The notes under the pieces are model-generated. The model worked only from the letters and a program-made list of their open reading frames with translations, was not told the DNA's origin and searched no databases. Made by a program: the position numbers and the translations under genes. Source: Lindgomyces ingoldianus (taxonomy: Eukaryota; Ascomycota; Dothideomycetes; Pleosporales; Lindgomycetaceae). From it: 64,000 nt of DNA. Of this stretch, positions 11,534 through 21,101 are shown piece by piece (positions within the stretch are counted from its first letter, which is position 1; every line of letters starts with the position of its first letter). The stretch is from assembly GCF_010093535.1 (NCBI RefSeq), contig NW_022985204.1:460269-524268 (forward strand), read 5' to 3'.

Positions 11534-11832
11534 TGTAACAGCACAGGCAAGACAATAGGTCTAAATGCGGTAGAAATCCACTTAGAGGCATATAGAAGTG
11601 CGTGGGGACTTAGAACCTAGGAATTGCTATTAACACCTATAGGCCTTGTACAAAGGATATTAGAAAACTACTAAGCTAGCTACAGGGGCAAGGTGCGACT
11701 AAATACATGGAGGAATAGGGGTACAGCAGGGGGCCGGGCAGAGTCAGGGCCAGGTCGAGGTCGGGGCCGATACGAGAGTCTTCCGGAGGTTCCGGGCGAC
11801 CTGAGATGGAACGATTCATGAGAATCGTTACA
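11534..11832 (+). repeat. 3' LTR, family A
   Basis: Same length as the 5' LTR. Here the first half is mutated (AATAGGTCTAAATG where the partner has AATGGGTCCGAATG), while the second half is clean and ends ATGAGAATCGTTACA. Confidence 0.85.
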
Positions 11833-11837
11833 CTATA

Positions 11838-12672
11838 GGCCTCTAGGCTGTAGGTTTCTAGTAAATATGTAGCTAACTAGTAAAGATCTTCTAGTATAAC
11901 TAGCTTTAGTCTATGTTAACATGTTTAAGCTTAGTTTAAAGTTTTAATAAATTTTTTATATCTATTTTAATTATTTCCTAATTATTACACTAGATAGTAA
12001 AGTTATTATTAATTAAAAGCTAAAGTTAGGTAAAGAATAGCTTCTACTACTCTATGTTAGTACTTTTTGCGTCGCTAAAGAGTTAACCTTCTAGCTAGCA
12101 TAGTAGAAGAATATATATAGGCGGATAATAGTATGCAACAACTGTATGCAATAGGACTTGCTTATAAAAAAGCTAGAAGCTCTAGCTTTGTAATTAATTT
12201 AGTAATAGTATACTATAAAGTAGCTTTTTAGTCTACTACTAAACTAAAGAGCTTAACGAAATGTTTATAAAAGCTTTAATAAGTTACTAGACTATTTATA
12301 AATATAGTAGTTAATACTTTACAAAGCTAAAGCTTTCTATAATTAAGCTTAGAGAATAGACTATTTTAAAAGTCTTTTAATACTTCTATTATAAAATGTT
12401 TTATATAAAGTAAGTAGCGCCAGCAATGTAGAGCTGTAGCTAGATGCTATTAACTAGAATTAGTAAAGTAGCACGCTAATATTACGTGCGCATGTGTAAT
12501 CTTAAATTATATAAATAACACTAAGTAAGTATACTAGCTATTAATAAAGTTTAGTTCTGTTATTATTAGTAGTTTTAGTAAAGACTTTTAAAGTTTTATA
12601 AAAAACTATATTACTGTAAAAACAGGGTATACACTTTGCAATTAGAGGTGTGTTAACTAACAAGGGCGTGAC
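11838..12672. other. AT-rich, RIP-like block
   Basis: TA-rich sequence with stops in all frames and no recognisable gene. It contains one 77-bp mini-element (12064-12140). Confidence 0.55.
12064..12140 (-). mobile_element. 75-bp mini-element, inverted copy
   Basis: The reverse complement reads TGTTGCATAC...ATCCGCCTATATATA...TAGCTAGAAGGTTAAC...GCGACGCAA, matching the copies at 47817, 49111 and 63521. No clear target duplication flanks this copy. Confidence 0.65.
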
Positions 12673-12984
12673 TGTAACATAGGAGTAGGATTAGTACCCG
12701 CCTAATTTCTAAGGCGATCCTCTGCTCTCTAAAAGGGGTTTCTACAACTAGCTATATACTTCTTTAGAGAGCCAGGCACGGCAGCGCTAGTAGCGACAAA
12801 TCTAGTATGCTGTAGGTCTAGTTTAAAGTATTACCTGTCTAGGATGCCCGGCTTTTAGGCCAGGTAGGCGTTATCTGGAAAGTGCGGGGTTGACGGCACG
12901 GGTCCGGAGTCGTCCGGGACTGCCTAGTGCGGTCTAGGCCAGGCTATGTCGGCCTAGGACATACCTGGATAGCCGGTTGTTACA
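12673..12984 (+). mobile_element. Probable solo LTR (312 bp), family of its own
   Basis: A block of normal GC content inside AT-rich sequence begins TGTAACATAGG and ends GGTTGTTACA, so it has TG...CA and TGTAAC/GTTACA ends. Its interior is unlike the other LTR families here. The flanks are GTGAC and ATTAC, too different for a clear target duplication. The LTR reading rests on ends and composition only. Confidence 0.6.
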
Positions 12985-13330
12985 ATTACATAGTTATATT
13001 CTACTTTACTTTAAATTAAATTTAGTAGTAATCTTGTTAATAAAAAGAGTTTAAACTAGGTAATGTATTTTATAAGCAAGTAGTTTATATAAGTAAATAG
13101 TCTACTCTAATAAAATTTTAGCACCTTATACTTTAATTAATAATACACCTACTAGTTAATTAGCCTTTAACATACTAATAAAAAGATTAAATAACTATAC
13201 TAAACTACTTGTTTATTTGTTTATTTTTACACAAGGACTTTTATACAGTTAAAACAGCTTTATCTAGCAGTTTAATGCTTTTTTTTATAAATTAATTATA
13301 TTTATATTACCCTATGCCTCTAACATTTAT
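12985..13330. other. AT-rich block, no gene
   Basis: TA-rich sequence without open frames. It ends sharply at about 13330, where a GC-balanced segment resumes. Confidence 0.5.
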
Positions 13331-13439
13331 ATATGGGCTACGTCGAAAGCAGAAAATTCCTCCCCGCCAGCTCGAAGGTCTCATCATCCAGTCGCGCCGA
13401 TATCCGCCGCTGTCAGGGGACATAATAGGATAATGAAGC

Positions 13440-15201
13440 TGCCCTTAGAGCATGGCTAGGACTGCTTTACACTGTGCTCTTATCCTGAGGTCAAAAAAAT
13501 TACATGGCGCTGGCGCGAAATTCCTTAGCCTGCAGGCAAGTAGGGGTTGGCTTACCAGGAGCTGTTGCTGTCTTCTCACTGACTTGTACACACTTCATTT
13601 GGCCATATGTTTAGACCATCCGGAGACCTCTGATGTCTTACTCGAAAGTATGTCTAAAGCGTTTTCCCTAGAAGCTAAAGACCGATTGGCATGAATTCAT
13701 CAGAAAGGCTTTGTATATCGCTGTAGGGGATCGAATTTCAGGCTTCTCAATGTTCATCGTAACATCGGCCAGCCTATTCACACTTTCATTGACTGGATTG
13801 CTAGGAACAGTGTTCAACAGGGAAAAGATCCCTTGGCTGATACAGTTGGGATAATTCCCTCAACTTCTTAAGTTTTTGGGATATTTTAACGGTGAAATGG
13901 GGTTAGCTGGGAATCCTGTCGTGCGTGAATTTATTCCGTCTATATATATTCTTCTTCTGTGCTTGGTAGGAGGTTGACCTTTTGCTACTTGCAACAAATC
14001 CCAGAGGAGCTAGAGAACTTTCACAAGAGTTCCCCCATTGTTCGAAAACTATATCGCAAGGTGAGCTGGATGGGCTGATCGAGGGCATATATAGAGAGGG
14101 GAGCAGACAATTAGGTATTGAGAGACGACCTAGGTATATTAAGGTGAGGTGTATAGTCTCTAGAGCTCGAGAGAGCTCAGAGGTGAATATATGTAGTAAA
14201 AAGAGCGCTAGTCCTAAACAGGAAAAGGGTGAGAGGCGAAAGACCTACATTCACCCCCGACGCAGGGTCACGTGAGTCAATATCACGTGTGACACGTTAT
14301 ATCTTTAGCGTACCAGTACACTGATTTCCTTTTGGAATGGTTTTGCTCAGGGGGAAAAAGACTCTTCACTCTGCATCGACGAACAAGGTTCCCACAGCAA
14401 GTCTCTTTTATCTAAGGTACTCGCTAGTCTTGTTGACCCAGCAGAATCTCTTGTCGAAGAGGGAGCCGCGACCTGCGACCCGCGATATTTTGGTTCGTTC
14501 TTTGATACCGCTATGAGAAGTCAGGGTTGCAAAATCTGTGCGAAATCTCTGGGTATTAGTATGAGTTAGACGCAGAGGGAAATGCGCTCCTCGTCAAAGC
14601 ATGCCGAGCTCAAAAGCAGAATTCCGTCTTAGTATTAATCGAGGGCAATGCTAAAGCATTTGCACTGGAATTTCGTGGGTTAGCAGGATTAGTGGTACCT
14701 CGTCGGATGGCCTCACTTTCTTACGATGCGGCCAAGAATCTGTTGTGTTCGCCATATGAGGATCCTCCCTTGGATAGGTACCTAGATCCCGATCCCGGGA
14801 TCCCACCAATAAGCAAGGTCATCTCGAGAATACGCCAACCTATTCAGCGCGTGAGGCTAGGAACTGTCCACTTTAGAAGCACTCCTTTTTCACGGCGCGG
14901 ATACTTCTATCCCAAATATTGTCGGACAAACGGTGTTCACATTGCTGCCAGGCAGCAGCAATTCTCCACCATATATCCTTACTTTACTGTAGAGGTATTA
15001 GAGGCCATTAGCGCCCTTGGCTCTAAAGGGCAGACTCACCTGGACCTTGCCGTTTACCTCGCTGTGTGGGGAACACCCACCAATCCTGGAAACAGCAATA
15101 AAATCATCGGGATCAACAAGAAGTACTATTTGTCAACATTCAGCGTACAAGTTTTCAAGCGTAACGCTTCAACGCTAGGAGACTCGTCGAAGCCCTCTTG
15201 A
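13440..15201 (+). pseudogene. Ankyrin-repeat-like gene relic
   Basis: Pieces in different frames resemble ankyrin units: ARTALHCALILRSKKL and LYTLHLAICLDHPETSD near 13452-13640, and EGNALLVKACRAQKQNSV near 14575-14640. Stops and frame changes separate them. A 169-codon frame (14692-15201) follows; its function is not recognisable, although THLDLAVYLAVWG has an ankyrin-like look. An inverted-repeat copy (14052-14294) interrupts the region. Degraded fungal ankyrin proteins of the STAND/HET type are common, but no NACHT or HET part is visible here. Confidence 0.4.
14052..14294 (-). repeat. Dispersed repeat, family C, inverted copy
   Basis: Read on the minus strand it starts TGTCACACGTGATATTGACT, continues with CACGTGACCC and ends TTGCGATA. 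It matches the copy at 15222-15451 along its length, so the two form an inverted pair about 930 bp apart. Confidence 0.75.
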
Positions 15202-15221
15202 AAGGTATCTATCGAAGGATT

Positions 15222-15451
15222 TGTCGCACGTGAAACTGGTTCACGTGACCCGCGCAGAGTGAATGTGGGTCCTTCACCTCTCACGCTTTTTCTGTTTAGG
15301 ACTAGCTCTCTTCTAGCTACTATATATTTACCTCTGAGCTCTCTCGAGCTCTAGAGACCTTACACCTCACATCAATCTACCTAGGTCGCCCCTCAATACC
15401 TAATTGACTGCTACTTGCACTCCACCCTCAATCAGCTCTAACCTTGCGATA
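15222..15451 (+). repeat. Dispersed repeat, family C
   Basis: It starts TGTCGCACGTGAAACTGG, continues with TTCACGTGACCC and ends CTTGCGATA. Flanking GGATT (15217-15221) and GGGTT (15452-15456) differ by one transition. A small LTR-like element whose final CA became TA is possible. Confidence 0.65.
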
Positions 15452-15456
15452 GGGTT

Positions 15457-15955
15457 TACCCGGATGCGGTTTGTAGTGTAACACGTCGGACACTACAAGG
15501 AAGCTAATTGAGCTTTTCAATTCTGTGGCAAGGATATAGGTGAGTGGAGACTTCTGTAGTAAGTTATTGGGTCCCAGAATTAGATGCCAAGAAGCAAAGG
15601 AAGAAGCAAGTTTCGACGAAAACGCTAGAGGAGCGCGGAAAATGTATGAAGGCTCAGCGGGGCGCACCTGCATTGGTTACCCGAGGGAGGTATTCATTGG
15701 CAAGTCGCTCAAGCTCAGGGCTAGATGCTTCTGGGGCATTGGATGTGAGGAAGTCGATTGACAAGGTGTGGTGAGATAGAGGATGCAGTGGTTTTAACAT
15801 ATCTATTCTTGCGAAAGTTTTTGTGATTGGTCTTGGAGAATGAGTCGTGGTGTTCTTCGAATTGTAAGGATGAAATTCTAGCAATCTTCACGGTGGTTCT
15901 TTATATGTGTTGAAAGCGCATTGTTGCCTCTTCTGTATCAAAATGGATAGCAGAT
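15457..15955. other. Intergenic, 3' of the GHKL ATPase gene
   Basis: Normal composition. Short frames only, none recognisable. Confidence 0.45.
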
Positions 15956-18900
15956 CTACGCATCGACCCTAGTCGCAGGCGTAACAGCGTACTTGTCCGC
16001 TTGGAACACCAACTCCCTCTCATTTCGCAAAGATGCCGGATCGACATAAAGCTTCAACCCCATGCCCGAACCCCCGAGCCCAAACACCCTAGCCACAAGA
16101 TATATTTCACCCAGGTCTGATTCGGCCGACAGCTGCATATTTTCCATCATGTCACATTGCGGTTGACTGCAAAAAAAGGGGTAGCTCATCTCATAGGGGG
16201 TAGTCTTAACCTCAATACAGAACTTAGGGGAGCGACCTTCCCATTTTGAGCGTGTGAGGTAACCCTTCTCAATGAGAAGGGTAGTCAAGGCGCTATTGCG
16301 ATCTTCGTATATGATGTCCGTAATTTCTTTATCCGGCCAGCGGACAATACCATGGTAGCTGGGGTGAACACTGATGCGGCCACGGATTCCGCTTTGCCAA
16401 TTGTCGAGGTTGAATCCCGGGAGAGAAAGGCTTTGGAGCAATTCAAATACCTGTAGCATGTTAATCTGTTAAAGTTTCTCGTGCAGGGATATAGGGAGAC
16501 TCACGAATAACTCTCCTGCAGCTCCTATCTTGAACTTCTCCTCTCCATCGTATGGCGAGCGTAGGGCGAGCCTAGCGTTGAGTCCAGAGTCGGCAGAGAG
16601 GTGAGAGGTTACGACCCCCCCAGCCTTGGGTAGGTCTGATATATCCCTCGCTTGACGTATCACTGCGTCTAACAACTTTCGATAAAGGTCGGGTAGCTCT
16701 GAGGGTATCGGGGAACCTAGAGAGAGTAGTTCACCCGGGCTCGGATCACTCGGGCAAGAATTCTCGCTTCGGGTGTGGTGAGTGGTGCTTGGCTGAAGGG
16801 TCGGAGTTGTAGGATAGCCAGGGGTACTTTGGCTGTCCGTTAAGTTTGTATTGCCAGCAGAGGAGTCCGAATTATAGCCTTCGTCCTCTATTGGGCGCAC
16901 GATTCCGTCTACCTCGATGATACCATCAAGTTGGAGGAATTCGTCTACGACAGATAGACTCGACGCAATAATAATGGAACTAAGACCTTCACTTCCAGAG
17001 ATATTCTGGGCCCCGAGGTGCTTGAGAAGTCTGGTGGGCAGGTGTCTTTCAAGGCAAATTTGTTGACGTCCTTTGCACCGTGGGACAAAGAGATTGAGTT
17101 GACCGTTCTCTGAGACGAGATGGAAGTAGGCCGTTTCCCGCTCAATTGTCACGGCTTTACGATCCTGGACGATTGATACCGTTTTTGATATGTCGTCACT
17201 GAAATAGACAGAAATTTGCTGTAGAGTTTGGTACACCGAGGAGCCTTCCTCTCCGCCCGTGTTGATCCCGAGGTGGGCCGCATATCTGACTTTGTTAATA
17301 TGTACAATTTATTCGGAATAGAAATACTCACCGATAAATGGCGTAGGCTTTCTTCCTCATATCGCAAGTCAACTGTGGGTCTAGCTCATTGTCCTGCACA
17401 TATGTCTTCTCCTCAACTAATCTAGAGATGTATCGTGTTCCCAATCCGAGAGCAAAAAGAAATCGCTGTAGTGAGTGTACCTCTTCGAGCGAGAAGTCGA
17501 GTATTCGGACCTTACCTTCGAACATTGCCCCATATTCTCGACGATCTACAATTGCAAAATCTGTCGAGCAATCATGCCATTCGGTAGCTCCAGATTGGGT
17601 TTTAATAGGAAGGCATTCACAGTTCCTCAGGCTTTCCAGCGCTTCAGAGGTTGGGTTCAGCGCACAGATATTTAGCATCTCCTGGAGCGCGGTCGTTTTA
17701 TCTGCTTGTTCTAAGACCTTCTGTGTGAGAGCCACAATATGCATCGCGAGGCTTGACTTTGGGATGCGTAGCACTCTCGTGAAGAAATTTAGGTGGCCTT
17801 CGTATGTTGAGGCCAGGGAAAGTTTTCCAGGTAGTTGAATCCGTGCGTCGGCCCAGACGCAGGATGATGGGCAGTGCCAACACTTCTTGTTTGGGTCAAA
17901 GACTAGACTGTTCTCTTCGAACTGTAGTCTGTTCTGAGTCAGGTCTACTCAGTCAAACGAAAAACGGACTATTTTACATACCTGATGCGATGGGATTCAA
18001 TCTTATCCACTGCCTCTTTGCCCAACATCTTGTAAATTTTGGGAATTTTTGCTTGTTCGTCCGCGGATGTGAGGTATGCTCTATTATCCTTAATGTCCCG
18101 AAGGTACTCCAGAAAATCGGCACACCCAGCCGTGCGAGCTCCAAGCGTAATCTTAAAGAGATTAGAAAGATGATCGTATCCTTTGATTGTGCCGAGGCAA
18201 AACTTCAGATTGAACCACTCCGGTGCCTCCCAAAGGCAGGATGTTAGTGATATCCATCGAGCGGACTCTTCAACCTGTGCTGGTGGGAGGAAAATAACGT
18301 CATCTCGAAAAGCGGCCCTAAAAACGACTTTTAGTGAGCAGCATGTTGAGGTGTGGCTACACTCACTGAATCTTCTCCACTTCCCATGACGAATCAAACT
18401 TCTGAAGGTTGGTGTATATCTCAAAAACAACATGACTCTCAACATGCACCTTGGCTCGAGCTTGCTCTAAGAGCTTCAACCAGAATGATACGTCTCCTTC
18501 CACGCCGACCCCAAACTGCTTCAGAAATTCCCATTTGCTTGCTGAAATATCTGTCAGGCCTTCTAGCTCTTTGAGGAATCCAAAATCAGCGTCGAGCCCC
18601 AGACGGCCGACAACAGCACAGAGTTTTGGCAGTGGTAAGAAAGTAGATGCAAGGTTTCGAGTATGCTGCGAGTTAAGGATTGGAACTTCCACGGCCTTGA
18701 AAAAGTTGTCCCAGGTATCTATGGTTTGATAATGGCTCCAGGCCGTCTCTAACACACCAAGGATGAATTCTGGTTTCTTCTTGGCAACATACTTGAGCTC
18801 AGTTGACATTTCTCCGATAGAGTTCCTTCGGCTAAGTTGAATCGTGTCCTTTATTTGAAGAAAGGAGTCAAGCCATTCAGGTCCTGTGCGGTCATTACGA

Positions 18901-21101
18901 TGTCCGAGCTTTCTAAGTGCTCGATAGTAGGCTGGGTCGAGAACTCTAATCGCTTCCCTCAACTCGAGGGGAACTGGGCTCCCCAAAACTGTTGATGTTG
19001 TATAACTGCCTACCAATCGAGGGGAGTATGTCCATACATTATCTATCGCATTGGAAAACCACACACTGTCATCTCTTTCCTTGAGCCGAAGGGATACGCC
19101 TTGAGGTGGCAGTTCTGTATGGTTCCAAAACATGAACTTGATATGAGAGAGACTCTCTTTAAAGGTTCTGCCGAACAAGCTGTATCGCTGTTCAATCAAC
19201 GGGAATACCCTAGATGGAGGGCAATGAGTGATCCCAATTTCAACAAAAAACCGTTCCCAACTCTTGTTTTGCAGTGCTTTTGCATCGACTATAGCTAAGG
19301 GGAGGTCATCCGGGATTTCAATCCCCCCTGATGTTGGAAAATAGATGCTCGCATTAAGCGGACGGGCCCATTTTCCGGTGCTGAGAGGCACAACAGGGAG
19401 TTTCTTGACGGAGAGCCTAAATTTGCGGGCGGCAAAAGTAAGCAACCGTGCGACTTTTGTGTGCCAAGAACTCTGCAGTGGTGTTGAACGCATGCGAGAC
19501 TCGGTCCCGTTTTGGTCGAGGTCTTTTTCCAACCGCTGGAGGAATTCTGTGATGTCCAGGTCTTTTGTACCTAGTTTCCTCAAAATAGGAAGATCCAACT
19601 GCTTATCGTACGATTCTGATATATATGCAGATGATCCACCACGAACATCTAGGAGCAACGGCTGGGTATCTTCCCCTCTAAATCTTTCCGGCACAACACG
19701 CAGCTGATTCGCGTTCCAGGAATTACCATTGCTTTCGGAGACGAATAGGTTGCGTGTTCCCAAACTCGCAAGGATCCTTTGTTGGAGTCTACCCCAGAAA
19801 TCATCCGCGATATGGTCGGTCGGGATGTAACTCACCCAGTGATACTTCAAGGTAGGATGACGCAGGAATTCATCGATACTGTCCATAAAGGTATCGCAGC
19901 TTCTATTAAGAAGATGGCAATTCCATTGTGAATCAAACACGTCTTCTCGGCTTGCTTGGGTAATGAAATCGGATTGGATGAGGAACTGTAGTCGGGTTAG
20001 CTACTCTGTCAGCAGCATCCGTTCACAGGTCCACCAACCTTGTATCCAACCTTTCGGAGGGGAAGGAACGCATAGACATGTTGTTCCTCTAGTACAGGGA
20101 CAGTGTTTTTCATCCAGAGGGAATGCTAGGACAACTTCGGCCTGGTCGATATCTTTACGAGCGCTGTCTTTTGGCATCTCATGCACCAATTTCCTGGTGA
20201 TCCAGTACAGTCGAATGAACGTAGTCGTCGAGCCGTCAGCGGTAGTGACACACTTGGAGATATTTACTACTTTCCCATACGCCGCCTTCGAGCGATACGT
20301 GTGCCTAACCTCGGGATGTTCTGCCAGTTTGATCTGGACTGATATTTCTTTCAGCTTTTTTAGAAATAGCAACAGGGTATCAGGCAGATTGATGAGCTCG
20401 TTTCTTAGTGCCTCGCGGTCGCAGTTGTCCAGGAGATGCAAGATCATCCGGGTTCGTACTCTTTTAGGGAGACTGAGGCGCTCCTCGTACATGGGAGTAA
20501 TCATGCCAAGTCCATCATCTCGATCCTCGCGACGGTACTCGAACGCGAATGAAAACGGTCCAGACTGCACATGGACCTTCTGTGCGACCTTGAACACAGA
20601 CTTAAATCCAATGCCCTTTTCGCCAACGTAGCCCTGTTTACATGTCTTGGTGCTTTCGCCGATTGAGCAAATGGCTTTGATGTTTGCTTCAGAGAATCCG
20701 TCCTCATTCGAATCGATCACGATTTGATCTTGATCGAGACAAAATCGTAGCCAAGGTTCGTCTAGGTCTTCTCGCGCCCTATAGTAGCGATTGTCTTCGG
20801 CATTTTGAATGAGTTCATAGACAAAGCGGGAGTCCTTTGCATAGAGGTTGGTGGCGAGTCTGATTTGGGAGAGTACATTAGCATTGTAGTCGACAAGGCC
20901 CTCTTAGGGTCATTTAAGAAAGGAGGAAGGTACGTGCGTTTTTGTCGATGCACCTAGTTTTCGCCTCTGGTTGTTATAAGCAGTGAGTATGTGCGGTTTA
21001 TTTCTCTGGAGGAATTCCGTATCCTCCTTCGTCAATCCGCCATTTTCCATCCGAACCCCATCAATGAAACGACGGGCACCGTCTCGTGACGCCTGCGTCA
21101 T
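15956..21101 (-). CDS. NO VEIN/sacsin-like GHKL ATPase with C-terminal nuclease-like domain (one surplus base)
   Basis: Seven exons: 20954-21101, 20039-20902, 18367-19985, 17982-18317, 17332-17928, 16505-17285, 15956-16450. All six introns are 46-54 nt GT-AG, several with CTAAC or TTAAC branch sites, and all phases agree. Total length is one base too long for about 1,612 residues. The surplus lies in the A5 run at 20106-20110 (minus strand GATGAAAAAC), where the frame changes from ...FPLDEK to ...VPVLEEQHVYAFLPL. The N-terminal GHKL ATPase has the N box ELIQNAEDN, an Asp-Gly box in NEDGFSEANI and the lid glycines in GEKGIGFKSVF. A long middle region of unknown fold follows. The last exon has an acidic residue in TDIIYED (about 1493) and Glu/Lys in FCIEVKTTP (about 1528/1530), the pattern of a PD-(D/E)xK-like DUF3883/NOV domain. 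Relatives are common in Pezizomycotina and of unknown function; a nucleic-acid or stress/defence role is inference. Confidence 0.85.
20106..20110 (-). other. Homopolymer frame break in the GHKL ATPase gene
   Basis: With four instead of five A's (minus strand) the coding frame continues without interruption through the next splice site. With five it leaves the family frame about 50 bases before it. Confidence 0.8.

Larger units (their letters stand above)
10453..11837 (+). mobile_element. Short LTR retroelement, 1,375 bp, target duplication CTATA
   Basis: Two 299-bp LTRs (10458-10756 and 11534-11832) in direct orientation begin TGTAAC and end GTTACA. CTATA is found at 10453-10457 and again at 11833-11837, so the pair behaves as one insertion. 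The 777-bp interior has no open frame and no recognisable gag or pol. The sequence right after the 5' LTR is pyrimidine-rich rather than a clear primer-binding site. It is therefore non-autonomous (TRIM-like) or internally deleted, and RIP-mutated. Relatives are at 38346, 55886 and 60151. Confidence 0.85.

Noticed and set aside
14692..15201. 169-codon frame as a separate gene
   Set aside because: It lies inside the ankyrin-like relic next to repeat copies, has no recognisable domain, and has no clear promoter.
19963..20631. 222-codon plus-strand frame
   Set aside because: It is the antisense shadow of exon 2 of the GHKL ATPase gene. The minus strand carries recognisable GHKL motifs and consistent splice sites.
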